Shown here piece by piece: positions 27,963 to 37,243 of a stretch of DNA of 64,000 nucleotides (the stretch's first letter is position 1; every line of letters begins with the position of its first letter). The notes under the pieces were generated by a model. It saw only the letters and a program-made list of their open reading frames with translations, was not told where the DNA came from and did not search any database. The position numbers and the translations under genes were made by a program. The stretch lies in assembly GCF_910588715.1 (NCBI RefSeq), contig NZ_CAJURG010000006.1:57568-121567 (forward strand), in the 5' to 3' direction. This DNA comes from an uncultured Clostridium sp. (GTDB lineage Bacteria; Bacillota; Clostridia; Clostridiales; Clostridiaceae).

Positions 27963-29420
27963 CTATACATTATCTAAGCTCTTTATCATTTCATTTTTTA
28001 AATTCCAAAGTCTTTCAGATAAATCAACATAGTAGGATTGTGGATTGTTAAATCTTTTTACTTCATCCCATAATGAATCAACTTGAATTAATGAGTACTT
28101 CCTAATTTCTTCTAAGCTTGGCGTTTTATAAACACATTCTCCCTTTATAAAAATTGGCACTTGCAATTTTTTTGCATAATAATCTTTTATAACTTTTCTC
28201 TTCCAAGTATGAATTGGGTCAAATATTTCATACTCTTTTGAATCATCTATTATCTCATCAGCTAATGTTAATACATCTGCAATTGCCTTATTACTTTCTT
28301 TATCAAATAATCTCCAAACTGTTTTATATCCTGGATTAGTAACCTTTTCTATATTTTCTGAAATCTTAATTCGTGAAATTAATTTTCCATCTTCCTCAAC
28401 TGCAACTAATTTATATACTCCACCAAAAACTGGCTCTGACTTTGCAGTTATTAATCTTTCCCCAACTCCAAATATATCAATACAAGCACCTTGACTCATA
28501 AGGTCTGAAATTATATATTCATCTAAGCTATTAGATGCAATTATCTTACACTCTTCTAATCCATTTATATTTAATATTTTTCTTACTTCCTTTGAAAGAT
28601 ATGATAAATCTCCACTATCTAATCTAACTCCTTTAAGCATTTTTCCTTGAGGCTTTAATACATTTTTATAAACTTTAATTGCATTAATTATTCCTGATTT
28701 TAAAACATTATATGTATCTATTAATAAAATGCAATTGTCTGGATAAGTTTTAGCATATGTTTCAAAGGCTTTATATTCATCACCAAATAATTGTATCCAT
28801 GAATGAGCCATTGTTCCAACAGCTTTAACTTCAAAAATTTCATCTGCAATAGTATTTGCAGTTCCATCTACTCCACCAATATAAGCTGCTCTAGCTCCAT
28901 ATATAGACGCATCATAACCTTGACTACGTCTTGCCCCTAATTCTAAAATTTCTCTTCCATTAGCTGCTCTTTTTACTCTACTTGCCTTTGTTGCAATCAG
29001 GCTTTGATGATTAATAGTTAAAAGTAACATAGTTTCTATTAATTGTGCTTCTATAACCTTTGCTTTAATTGTTAATAAAGGCTCATTAGGAAATACAGGA
29101 GTTCCTTCTTCTATGGCATAAATATCTCCAGTAAACTTGAAATTTAATAAGTACTCTAAAAACTCTTCACTGAATAATTGCCTTTTTCTTAAATACTCAA
29201 TATCCTTTTTATCAAATCTTAATCCTTTTATATATTCAATTAGCTGTTCTAATCCAGCTGTAATTGCAAATCCTGCATTATCAGGGTTTCTTCTAAAAAA
29301 CATATCAAAATAAACTACTTTATCTTTTAATTCATTTTTAAAATAACCATTAGACATTGTAAATTCATAAAAATCTACTAGCATACTTAAGTTTCTTTCT
29401 TCTAACTTTATATTCTTCAT
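27963..29420 (-). CDS. pncB: Nicotinate phosphoribosyltransferase
   Basis: A 485-residue enzyme of NAD salvage that makes nicotinate mononucleotide from nicotinate, PRPP and ATP. Visible family marks are the N-terminal MLVDFYEFTMSNGYF, the ELGARRSQGYDASIYGARAAY stretch, the histidine in GTMAHSWIQ (phosphorylated in this family) and GVRLDSGDLSYLSKEV with the PRPP-binding Asp. The length fits the longer clade found in Firmicutes. A ribosome site AAGGAG precedes the ATG. It is monocistronic between two hairpins. Confidence 0.95.
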   Translation of the reverse strand: MKNIKLEERNLSMLVDFYEFTMSNGYFKNELKDKVVYFDMFFRRNPDNAGFAITAGLEQLIEYIKGLRFDKKDIEYLRKRQLFSEEFLEYLLNFKFTGDIYAIEEGTPVFPNEPLLTIKAKVIEAQLIETMLLLTINHQSLIATKASRVKRAANGREILELGARRSQGYDASIYGARAAYIGGVDGTANTIADEIFEVKAVGTMAHSWIQLFGDEYKAFETYAKTYPDNCILLIDTYNVLKSGIINAIKVYKNVLKPQGKMLKGVRLDSGDLSYLSKEVRKILNINGLEECKIIASNSLDEYIISDLMSQGACIDIFGVGERLITAKSEPVFGGVYKLVAVEEDGKLISRIKISENIEKVTNPGYKTVWRLFDKESNKAIADVLTLADEIIDDSKEYEIFDPIHTWKRKVIKDYYAKKLQVPIFIKGECVYKTPSLEEIRKYSLIQVDSLWDEVKRFNNPQSYYVDLSERLWNLKNEMIKSLDNV

Positions 29421-29474
29421 TACTAAGACTCCTTAAAATTATAAAAATTTATTTAAAATAAATAATTATAAATT

Positions 29475-29499
29475 AAGTTGCCTAAATATAAGGCAACTT
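29475..29499 (-). terminator. Hairpin after mntP
   Basis: The nine-bp stem AAGTTGCCT/AGGCAACTT with a seven-base loop directly follows the mntP stop. The T-run behind it is weak. Confidence 0.65.
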
Positions 29500-29503
29500 A
29501 TGT

Positions 29504-29890
29504 TTAAAATATACTATTTATCAAATTCATTATAAATCCTGTATGTTCATTAAAAATATTTATACCTATAAGAATAAGAATAACTCCTCCTATAAGCTCA
29601 GCATAATCTTTAAATACTCCACCAACTTTTCTTCCTGCAATAACACCAATAAAACATAATATAAAAGTTATTATTCCAATTATTAATGATGAAGAAATTA
29701 TATTTACATTTAAAAAGGCAAAACTTATTCCAATAGCTAAAGCATCTATACTTGTAGCAATAGCAAGAGTTGTTAATTCTTTATTAGATATTTCATAAAT
29801 CTTATTTCCTTCGCTTTCTAAAGTACTACTTACTTCATTTTCAGCATCTTCTTCAAGTTTTTTTTTCTTTTCGTCCTTCATAAAATTCAT
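29504..29890 (-). pseudogene. mntP: mntP, 3' part (frame +1 relative to the 5' part)
   Basis: The second half of a manganese efflux protein: the reading frame holds the last three of six helices, with the family motif ATSIDALAIGISFAFL mirroring the AMDAFAVSITKG of the first half. A local ATG at 29890 lies inside the overlap with the first half, but no ribosome site is seen, so independent translation is doubtful. The two frames meet at a run of nine T (A on minus) at 29858-29866. Eight A would join them into one protein of about 214 residues, close to MntP length (about 190-200). Confidence 0.8.
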
Positions 29891-30146
29891 AAATCATTTT
29901 TCCACCTAAAATTGATAGTAATATCAAAGCAATCCAATGGTCTATAGCTTTTATATAACTTTGAAAGCTTATTCCTAAAATCCATCCAATTAAAGGCATT
30001 GCAGCTTGAAAAACTCCAAAAAATAAAGCTATTTTTATAGCTGTTCCTTTAGTTAATTTTTTTAAAGTCATTCCTTTAGTAATTGATACTGCAAATGCAT
30101 CCATTGCTAAAGCAAATGCTGTAAGTATAATTGTAATAATGCTCAT
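29853..30146 (-). pseudogene. mntP: mntP, 5' part ending early after an A9 run
   Basis: The 97-residue frame holds the first three helices of MntP, with AFALAMDAFAVSITKGM near the N-terminus, and ends in a TGA shortly after the A9 run in the charged linker (GRKEKKT). MntP exports Mn(II); its conserved Asp in each half (AMDAF and SIDAL) coordinates the metal. The gene is preceded by a manganese riboswitch. The frameshift may be a real mutation, a switchable homopolymer, transcriptional slippage or a base-call error. The A-run site is within a region that tolerates length change. Confidence 0.85.
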
Positions 30147-30203
30147 TTTTTCATTCTCCTTACTTATTATTTATTATTCTCTTAAATTTTTACTTATATG
30201 CAA

Positions 30204-30340
30204 AAATAACGAAACTCATGTATGCTAAAAAAGCACACATGAGTCTCGTTATTTAATATTAAGCCAGATTTTATAAAACCATTATGTTGACCTAATAACA
30301 TTTACATGCTAACTACTCCCTCACAGGATTAATTTATTAT
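30204..30340 (-). promoter_or_regulatory. yybP-ykoY manganese riboswitch
   Basis: On minus, GAGGGAGTAG (core at 30313-30320) followed by AGGTCAACATAATGG and CTGGC fits the yybP-ykoY consensus. A 20-bp-scale terminator hairpin (30204-30254) with a TTATTTTT tail lies downstream, then the mntP start at 30146. In known cases Mn(II) binding stops terminator formation and turns on Mn exporters, in agreement with the gene here. I matched it from memory, not by a covariance search. Confidence 0.85.
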
Positions 30341-30379
30341 ACTATACACATTATTTATGCGTCAATAATCAAACTTTAT

Positions 30380-30628
30380 TTATACACCTTCTGAATCTAA
30401 TACTTCTTCATCTTGTCCCTTTGATACATTATTTATAACTTGATTAACTTCATCTAAAACTTTATCTATTTCATCTAAGCTTTCAACACTTTCATTTTTG
30501 TCATTATATTTATTTCCACTGTTATTACCACAGTATATTCCTTTTTTAATAGGTGATATTAAAAATCCTGTTACTGCTCCTGCAAAAAAACATGCTGCTC
30601 CTAATAAAATCTTTTCATTTTTATTCAT
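30380..30628 (-). CDS. Small YtxH-like membrane protein
   Basis: An 82-residue protein with one N-terminal helix (ILLGAACFFAGAVTGFLIS) and an acidic, polar tail. The helix plus GAVTGFL pattern resembles YtxH-type general stress membrane proteins, but the match is loose. The ribosome site TGGAGG precedes the ATG. It lies upstream of the riboswitch and is probably its own unit. Confidence 0.5.
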   Translation of the reverse strand: MNKNEKILLGAACFFAGAVTGFLISPIKKGIYCGNNSGNKYNDKNESVESLDEIDKVLDEVNQVINNVSKGQDEEVLDSEGV

Positions 30629-30795
30629 TTAACCATACCTCCAATATATTTTATTTACTTTTGTTATACATTACTTATATGCTCAACATTTTAATAATAT
30701 TATTTAGTTACAATTTTTTAATAATTTTATATAAAATTAAAATTAACTCTATTAAAATAATTTTTAATAGATAATATCAATAAAAATTATATAAT

Positions 30796-30852
30796 AAAAA
30801 GAGTTGTATTAATATTGAATTAAAAATCTTAAATACGATACAACTCTCTTTA
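30796..30852. terminator. Hairpin after the debranching enzyme gene
   Basis: The arms AAGAGTTGTA and TACAACTCTCTT frame a 34-base loop. A-runs and T-runs lie on either side, consistent with a terminator for the debranching-enzyme gene ending at 30866 on minus. Confidence 0.65.
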
Positions 30853-30865
30853 AAAACTAAAATTA

Positions 30866-32875
30866 TTATTTATTTAAATATGGCATTACATCTTGTGTAT
30901 AAGCTCTTAAAAGCTCTGCAACACTCCAAGCTTGAGTATAGCATCCTCTTCCTGTAGAAGCAAAATCTCCATCAAAAATTTCAGCTATACCATTTATACA
31001 TCCATCCTTCATAATATCTTCAAATACCTTGCACATATAATTTGCTTTATTTATAGCTTCTTTAGAATAATTATTAACCTTACAATAAGCTGTTATAAAT
31101 CCACCTATCAAAAATCCCCAAGTTGTTCCCATATGATATGCACAATCTCTATCAAATAATTTTCCTATATACTTACCTTTATACTCTTTATCCATAAATG
31201 AAAGTGAACGCAATCCATAAGTTGAGTATAAATGTTTATATACAGTGTCAACTATCATCTTTTCTTTTTCTCTATCTAAAATAGAAAATGGTAATGATAC
31301 TGCCCAAATTTGATTTGGTCTTATTTTATCATCATTTTCATCTACAACATCATAAAGGCAACTTTTTTCCTCATTCCAAAATCTATCATTAAAAGACTTT
31401 TTAACTCTTTCAGAAAGTTTTATATATTCACTATTGTCATCACCAAACTTTACAGATAAATCCTCCATTATTTTTAATGCATTATACCATAAAGCATTTA
31501 TTTCAACTGGCTTTCCATGTCTAGGAGTTACAACATAATCCCCAACTCTAACATCCATCCATGTAACTTGGTCAAGACCTCCCCCAGCAAATATTAATCC
31601 ATCAGTATCCATTCCAATTGAAAAATCTGTTTTAGTTGAATAAGCTTTATATATTTCCTTTAATTTTGGATAAATTTTTTCCTCTATAAATTTATAATCA
31701 CTTAAATCTCCAGTATATTTTAAATATTTATAAACAGCTTGGAAATACCATAAAGAAGCATCTACAGTATTATATCCCGGTTCAGTATTAGCATCTGGAA
31801 ATACATTAGGAACTAGTCCATTTTTTATATATCTTGCAAATGACTCTAAAATCTCCCTAGCGTCATTAAATCTTTTTGTTACTAAAGTAAGACCTTCAAA
31901 TGCAATCATTGTATCTCTACCCCAATCTGTGAACCAAGGTAATCCAGCTAATACAGTTTTTAAACCTGTACTTTCTCTATTTACAATAAACTGGTCTCCT
32001 GCCTTGACTAAATTATTAGCAAAATCATCATTTAAATTTGCATTACTAACTAAGCTTTCTGCTCTTTCTTTATATTCTCTTATAATATCAAAGCCTGTTT
32101 TCTCGTTTAATCCTTCTATACTACACTTAACATAAAACCTTTTCTTTTCAAATGGCTTTAATTTTATATGAATTTCATAGGGTGTGTAATGATTATCAAC
32201 ACCTAAAAATCCTGTTCTATGATCAATCATATAAAAGTGATTTTCTTCTATTAAATAATTTGGTGTTGCCATATTTGTAGGGATTAAACCTCTATCAAAA
32301 TATTCTCCTTCAGAAGTATAAAAATCTATTTTTATATCCTTATTTTGTTCTGGTACTAATGTTAAAGTTTTTTCACTTACATTAACATCAAATTTTAAGT
32401 CTGACCTTTCGCTTGTTTCTCCAGCTTCTCTATAATTAAATAAAGGAACTAAATTCAAACTAGCTTCTTCACTTCCATTTTCAATTTCATAGCAAACAGC
32501 TACTGTATTATGACCATATTCCATGGCTATAGTTTTATTTATATAAACATATTCAACTCTATAAACATACTCTGGAATAGCATCTAAAGTAAACTTTTCT
32601 AAATACTCTTGTCCATTTTTTGAAGTTCCTATATATTGTTGAGATGTTAAATCATATTCTCTATCTTTAATAAAAATTTGCTCTTGCACTCTTGTAAGTA
32701 TAAGCTTTCTATTTACAGGTGCATTTAATGAAGCTATTAAATATCCATGAAATGCTTGTGATGCTCCACCAGCAACAGTATGATTTGCATATCCACCAAT
32801 TCCATTACCTACTACCCATAATAATTCATTACCTTGTTCTATTGTTTTCCACATTCCTCTTCCATACTTATACAT
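30866..32875 (-). CDS. Amylo-alpha-1,6-glucosidase / glycogen debranching enzyme
   Basis: A 669-residue enzyme. The N-terminal part (about 1-270) is the bacterial GDE N domain with NGIGGYANHTVAGGASQAFHGYL. The C-terminal part is the alpha/alpha barrel with catalytic-region motifs LPWFTDWGRDTMIAFEGL and TWMDVRVGDYVVTPRHGKPVEINALWYNAL. It removes alpha-1,6 branches from glycogen or similar glucans. The ATG at 32873-32875 behind AAAAGGGGA is chosen; the frame opens 51 bases earlier without a ribosome site. It is a single gene, and no glycogen synthesis genes are nearby. Confidence 0.93.
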   Translation of the reverse strand: MYKYGRGMWKTIEQGNELLWVVGNGIGGYANHTVAGGASQAFHGYLIASLNAPVNRKLILTRVQEQIFIKDREYDLTSQQYIGTSKNGQEYLEKFTLDAIPEYVYRVEYVYINKTIAMEYGHNTVAVCYEIENGSEEASLNLVPLFNYREAGETSERSDLKFDVNVSEKTLTLVPEQNKDIKIDFYTSEGEYFDRGLIPTNMATPNYLIEENHFYMIDHRTGFLGVDNHYTPYEIHIKLKPFEKKRFYVKCSIEGLNEKTGFDIIREYKERAESLVSNANLNDDFANNLVKAGDQFIVNRESTGLKTVLAGLPWFTDWGRDTMIAFEGLTLVTKRFNDAREILESFARYIKNGLVPNVFPDANTEPGYNTVDASLWYFQAVYKYLKYTGDLSDYKFIEEKIYPKLKEIYKAYSTKTDFSIGMDTDGLIFAGGGLDQVTWMDVRVGDYVVTPRHGKPVEINALWYNALKIMEDLSVKFGDDNSEYIKLSERVKKSFNDRFWNEEKSCLYDVVDENDDKIRPNQIWAVSLPFSILDREKEKMIVDTVYKHLYSTYGLRSLSFMDKEYKGKYIGKLFDRDCAYHMGTTWGFLIGGFITAYCKVNNYSKEAINKANYMCKVFEDIMKDGCINGIAEIFDGDFASTGRGCYTQAWSVAELLRAYTQDVMPYLNK

Positions 32876-33007
32876 GTTCTTATCCCCTTTTTTAGTAAAG
32901 TAATACTTTATAATGAAATTATACATAAGTTTTTTTTGACAAACAATAAAACATATCTGCTACTTTTATACTAAAACTGCTAAACTTTTTAAGAAAGAAC
33001 TTAATTT

Positions 33008-33050
33008 TAGTGAGTCTAAAAAAGTAACATTTTACATTAAAGACTCACTA
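33008..33050. terminator. Hairpin after the DUF3783 gene
   Basis: The ten-bp stem TAGTGAGTCT/AGACTCACTA with a 23-base loop lies 14 bases after the DUF3783 stop on minus. Part of the loop carries A/T runs. Confidence 0.6.
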
Positions 33051-33064
33051 TACTATAAAATATG

Positions 33065-33493
33065 TTATTTAGAATGATTACTTGAAAAATCACCCTTGCT
33101 TATAGCAACACGTTCTGCAAGTAAATTTGAAAGTAACTCATTAACTGTCCATTCTATTGAAGTTTCTGTAACTACAGCCTTTAAAACATTATTAACTCTT
33201 ACTCTTTTTAAATTTTCAATAAACATACTCATTTTTGCAGGTGGAATTGCATTAAAGATTATAGCCCTTTCTTTTCTTCCATCTTCACAATCTGAATTTA
33301 TATTATTATCTAATACATCTTTAATAATTGTATTTCCATTTTTACTATTTAAAATTATTTGATCCTTAATACCTAAAATCATTGCACAATTTTTAACCTT
33401 TTGTAGGTCTTTCCCTACTAAATTACAAATTACTATGCAAGCTCTTCCTTCTCTTTCAATATTATCTTTTATATCTAATTTATCAAATGACAT
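33065..33493 (-). CDS. DUF3783 domain-containing protein
   Basis: A 142-residue protein. The first part resembles a small Rossmann-like response domain (ACIVICNLVGKDLQKVKNCA); the rest includes AIIFNAIPPAKMSMFIENLKRV and VVTETSIEWTVNELLSNLLAE, which fit DUF3783, a Clostridia family of unknown function. The ATG at 33491-33493 is chosen because GGAGG lies 8 bases before it; the TTG opening is inside that ribosome site. No clear operon partner is seen. Confidence 0.75.
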   Translation of the reverse strand: MSFDKLDIKDNIEREGRACIVICNLVGKDLQKVKNCAMILGIKDQIILNSKNGNTIIKDVLDNNINSDCEDGRKERAIIFNAIPPAKMSMFIENLKRVRVNNVLKAVVTETSIEWTVNELLSNLLAERVAISKGDFSSNHSK

Positions 33494-33599
33494 ATATAAA
33501 TCCTCCAAATTTTATTAATATTTTTTTAATCAAATTATAACATAAAGATTTTTAATAAACACAAAAAAATTTAAAACTATATCGTATAACAACATAGTT

Positions 33600-34466
33600 T
33601 TAAACTTCATTATAAAAAGTTTTCTTATTTAAATCTAACCTTATAAAGTTTTCATCTTTCATTTTTTTAGATATAATTGTCCATTTTGTATATTCATCAA
33701 ATGGATTACTACTACTATTTTCTTCTAACCAAACTATCAAATTTTTAGAAGCACCTCTGCACCTAGATAATATTATTCCATTACTATCACCTAAAAGCTT
33801 TTTTCCCATTGACCTTATTGATTCTAAATCTATTATAGAATTAGATTTATTAAACTTATAACTTACTATATTTCTTATCTCCTTAGGCATACCTAAAATA
33901 GGTTTTCCAAGCTTACTAGCATACCACCATCCCCCAAGTAATGACACATATTTATTTTTAATTGATACAAAACAACTATATGGTGTTATTCCATTGTGAG
34001 ACAATCCATTATAATTAATAAAACAAGCAATATTATATAATGAACTAATAATATAACTTATTTCACTTAATGAAATTTTTCCATTACAACATGTTATTAA
34101 ATCTTTTAATAAAATTAAATCTTCATCCTTTTGAACTACTATTCCCATTTCACCTGATATTGTTTTAAAACATTCTTTTATTTTTGGTAAATATTTATTA
34201 AACTCTATCTCCATATCAAAATTATCATATTTTATACTATTTATTTTACTTATAGCATTAAGAGCCATCTTTTCATGTTTTTTATCAATTAAATATAATA
34301 TTAAATTATTTCCTATATACATCTTTCCTAATTCAAATATATGACTTATTTTAAAATTCATTGTATAATATTTTCCATTTGTACATTTTAGTTTTATAAA
34401 TCCACTTTTACTCCAAATTTCTTTAATATTTTTTATTTCATCAATAGTTAACACTTCCATCACCAA
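33600..34466 (-). CDS. Degenerate protein-kinase-like protein
   Basis: A 288-residue protein. The segment GLSHNGITPYSCFVS resembles a kinase catalytic loop (HxD...N) with His-Asn-Gly in place of His-Arg-Asp, and the next strand VSLLGGWWYA stands where DFG would be. From memory, a similar LLGGWWYA stretch occurs in kinase-like proteins of large phages. The N-terminal lobe is divergent and no glycine loop is obvious, so activity is uncertain. The frame opens with a GTG two codons before a second ATG (34460); either may start it. It is divergent from the YopX gene. Confidence 0.5.
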   Translation of the reverse strand: MVMEVLTIDEIKNIKEIWSKSGFIKLKCTNGKYYTMNFKISHIFELGKMYIGNNLILYLIDKKHEKMALNAISKINSIKYDNFDMEIEFNKYLPKIKECFKTISGEMGIVVQKDEDLILLKDLITCCNGKISLSEISYIISSLYNIACFINYNGLSHNGITPYSCFVSIKNKYVSLLGGWWYASKLGKPILGMPKEIRNIVSYKFNKSNSIIDLESIRSMGKKLLGDSNGIILSRCRGASKNLIVWLEENSSSNPFDEYTKWTIISKKMKDENFIRLDLNKKTFYNEV

Positions 34467-34619
34467 CCCATAAATAAACCTTAATAACTTATATTTATGA
34501 TTTTAAAAGAAATATTATGTAATTTTAAATAAATATATTTCCATTTTTTTCTGAATTTGTTATAATAGTACATGTTATGTAAACAAGTATTTCTATTATT
34601 ATAGATTGGAGTGTTTTTA

Positions 34620-35081
34620 GTGGAAAAGGAATTAAGATTTAAAATATATAATAAGGTTCTAAATAAATGTTTTAAGGTAACTAGAATAGATTACATGGAT
34701 GAAGTTGTTTACTATTATGATAGAGACAAAAACGACGAAGAAATAGTATCTTTTGAAGATTCAATCCTTTTAATGCCTACAGGCATTTGTGATTCTTCTG
34801 GACGTGAAATCTTTGAAGGTGATGTTGTAACTTATCAAGAAAATAGTTTTACTTATAAAAAAACTGCTGAAATAATATATGAAGATGGTTGCTTTATGAC
34901 AAAACAAATATTTCCTAAAAGCTTAGAAGTTAAAGCTCAAAAGGAAAATCTTATTCTTAATGATTTTAAAGATTTATTATGTGTTGCTACATCATCTAAA
35001 GCAAAAGCAATTAAAATTATTGGTAATATATTTACTTATAAATTAAGCAAAAATAATAGTAAAATAAAAATAGAAGTTTAA
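34620..35081 (+). CDS. YopX-family protein
   Basis: A 153-residue protein with the YopX pattern: an N-terminal strand set (KIYNKVLNKCFKVTRIDY), then LMPTGICDSSGREIFEGDVVTYQ, which is the core GL.D..G.EI.EGD motif, and IIGNIF near the C-terminus. YopX proteins are mostly of phage origin and of unknown function. The start is a GTG at 34620 with TTGGAG eight bases upstream; an earlier in-frame GTG at 34611 lies too close to that site. It stands alone among chromosomal genes. Confidence 0.8.
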   Translation: MEKELRFKIYNKVLNKCFKVTRIDYMDEVVYYYDRDKNDEEIVSFEDSILLMPTGICDSSGREIFEGDVVTYQENSFTYKKTAEIIYEDGCFMTKQIFPKSLEVKAQKENLILNDFKDLLCVATSSKAKAIKIIGNIFTYKLSKNNSKIKIEV

Positions 35082-35095
35082 AAACTTCTATTTTT
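35066..35095. terminator. Bidirectional terminator between YopX gene and RNase J
   Basis: The 14-bp stem AAAAATAGAAGTTT/AAACTTCTATTTTT with a two-base loop overlaps the end of the YopX gene and lies ten bases from the RNase J stop (convergent genes). Confidence 0.88.
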
Positions 35096-35104
35096 ATTTT
35101 TAAA

Positions 35105-36769
35105 TTATACTTCCATAATTATAGGTACAATTATAGGTTTTCTTTTTGTTTTACTATATATAAATGAACCAACATCATTTCTAATATTATTTTTTATTTC
35201 TGACCATTTAAATATATTTTTATCTATTGAATTTTGTATACTATCATAAGATATTCTCTTTATTTGGTTTACTAGCTCTTCTGATTCCCTTACATATATA
35301 AATCCCCTAGTAACAATATCTGGACCTGAAACGATAGCACGACTTTCCTTTTCTATTGCTACAATAATGTTTATAATACCATCTTTTGAAAGATTCCTTC
35401 TATCTCTTAAAACTATATTACCAACATCTCCAACTCCAATACCATCAACTAAAACATTTCCAGATTGAACCTTACCACTTATAACTGCTGATTTTCTATT
35501 TAAACTTAACACATCACCATTTTCTAAAATAAATGATCTCTCTTTTGGTAAGCCTACTTCTTCTGCTATTAATATATGCTTTCTTAAATGCTTATACTCA
35601 CCATGTACTGGCACAAAATATTTAGGTTTTAAAATTGATTGTAATAATTTTAACTCTTGTTCACAAGCATGACCTGAAACATGAATTTCTTCTATTGATT
35701 TATAAATAACATTTGCACCCTTTTGTGTTAATTCATTTATAACCTTAGATACTGCTTTTTCATTTCCTGGAATAGGATTTGCAGATATAATTATCATATC
35801 ATCTTTTTCTATTTGAATATTTTTATGTGTAGATGATGCCATTCTAGTAAGAGCTGACATTGGTTCCCCTTGACTTCCTGTAGTTACAATTGTTATTTGA
35901 TTATCTCTATATAAACTTAAATCTTTTAAATCAATTAATAATCCTTCTGGCATATTTAAATATCCAAGCTTTATTGCAACTTCTGATATTTTTTCCATAC
36001 TTCTTCCACTAAAAGCAATTTTTCTTCCATACTTAACAGATGAATTTATTATCTGCTGCAATCTATGAATATTAGATGCAAATGTAGCTACTATTATTCT
36101 TCCATTACCTTTGCTAAATAAATTATCTAAAGTTTCTCCTACAGTTCTCTCTGACATTGTATAACCAGGATGACAAGCATTAGTGCTATCTGCCATAAGC
36201 AATAATACACCTTGTTTTCCTATTTTAGCCAGTCTTTGTAAATCTATTACTTTTCCATCAACTGGTGTAAAATCTACTTTAATATCACCAGTATGAACTA
36301 CAATCCCAAGTGGAGTGTGAATAGCTAATGCACAACTATCAGCAATACTATGATTAGTTCTTATAAATTCTACTTTTAATTTTTCTAACTCTATAATATC
36401 CCCTGGTTTAACTACATTTAAATCTACTACATCAAGCATTTTATGTTCTTCTAGCTTATTTTGAATTAATCCTATTGTTAAGTTAGTAGCATAAACTGGT
36501 ACATTAATTTGATTTAATATATATGGTATTGCCCCTATATGATCTTCATGTCCATGAGTTATAAAAAATCCCTTTACTCTCTCTTTATTATTAACTAAAT
36601 AAGTCACGTCTGGAATTACAACATCTATACCGTACATTTCTGAATCTGGAAAGGTCATTCCACAATCTACAACTATTATTTCTTCACCATATTCTATTAC
36701 TGTTATATTTTTTCCTACTTCTCCTAGTCCACCTAATGGTATAACTTTTATCTTCTTTTTACTTTCCAT
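35105..36769 (-). CDS. rnj: Ribonuclease J
   Basis: A 554-residue metallo-beta-lactamase/beta-CASP nuclease. It starts with KIKVIPLGGLGEVGKN, carries the zinc motif THGHEDHIGAIP (about residue 75), then HTGDIKVDFTPVDG, the beta-CASP motifs GSQGEPMSAL and SGHACEQELKL, and a C-terminal domain. It acts as a 5'-3' exonuclease and endonuclease in mRNA decay and rRNA processing. The ATG at 36767-36769 has GGAGG upstream; 20 codons further upstream there is an unlikely start. It is a single gene. Confidence 0.96.
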   Translation of the reverse strand: MESKKKIKVIPLGGLGEVGKNITVIEYGEEIIVVDCGMTFPDSEMYGIDVVIPDVTYLVNNKERVKGFFITHGHEDHIGAIPYILNQINVPVYATNLTIGLIQNKLEEHKMLDVVDLNVVKPGDIIELEKLKVEFIRTNHSIADSCALAIHTPLGIVVHTGDIKVDFTPVDGKVIDLQRLAKIGKQGVLLLMADSTNACHPGYTMSERTVGETLDNLFSKGNGRIIVATFASNIHRLQQIINSSVKYGRKIAFSGRSMEKISEVAIKLGYLNMPEGLLIDLKDLSLYRDNQITIVTTGSQGEPMSALTRMASSTHKNIQIEKDDMIIISANPIPGNEKAVSKVINELTQKGANVIYKSIEEIHVSGHACEQELKLLQSILKPKYFVPVHGEYKHLRKHILIAEEVGLPKERSFILENGDVLSLNRKSAVISGKVQSGNVLVDGIGVGDVGNIVLRDRRNLSKDGIINIIVAIEKESRAIVSGPDIVTRGFIYVRESEELVNQIKRISYDSIQNSIDKNIFKWSEIKNNIRNDVGSFIYSKTKRKPIIVPIIMEV

Positions 36770-37243
36770 TAAAATCCTCCATAATTGTTTATCGTAATGT
36801 ATTTTCACTATTTCTTTGCATAAAAACAAAAGTTGTTTTAAATCAACTCATTTATATTAAATATTATTTTATAATTCAATAGGTTCAATATTATAACTAA
36901 ACTAACATCTTTTATAAATTTATTAACTTAACATTGCATTTACAATACTTAACACCTGACTTATGTTAAATTAAACTATTGCATAATGTTGATAAGCTTA
37001 TTTAAATATAATTTTTATATACTAACATAAAACAACTTAAATAAATACATATAAATTTTTCATATATTCATTTAACTTTTTTTATATTTATAAATAATTA
37101 TAAGTAATTTTTCACAAATTTTCAACTCTATACCCAAATTATTCTAATTCTTAAATATAGTGATGATAAAAATTAATGATATTTTTTAAATACCATTAAT
37201 TTTTAATATCACAAAATTCTAATTAAAATTTAAATTATTATTC
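36770..37243. other. 474-base AT-rich gap with gshAB terminator
   Basis: No gene is visible. At 37168-37204 an 11-bp stem AAAAATTAATG/CATTAATTTTT is placed as the terminator for gshAB (minus). The part next to RNase J should hold its promoter, but I see no convincing boxes. Confidence 0.6.

Noticed and set aside
29853..29866. Programmed -1 ribosomal frameshift at A-run in mntP
   Set aside because: A -1 shift leads to the wrong frame; the needed change is +1 or loss of one A, so only slippage or mutation fits.
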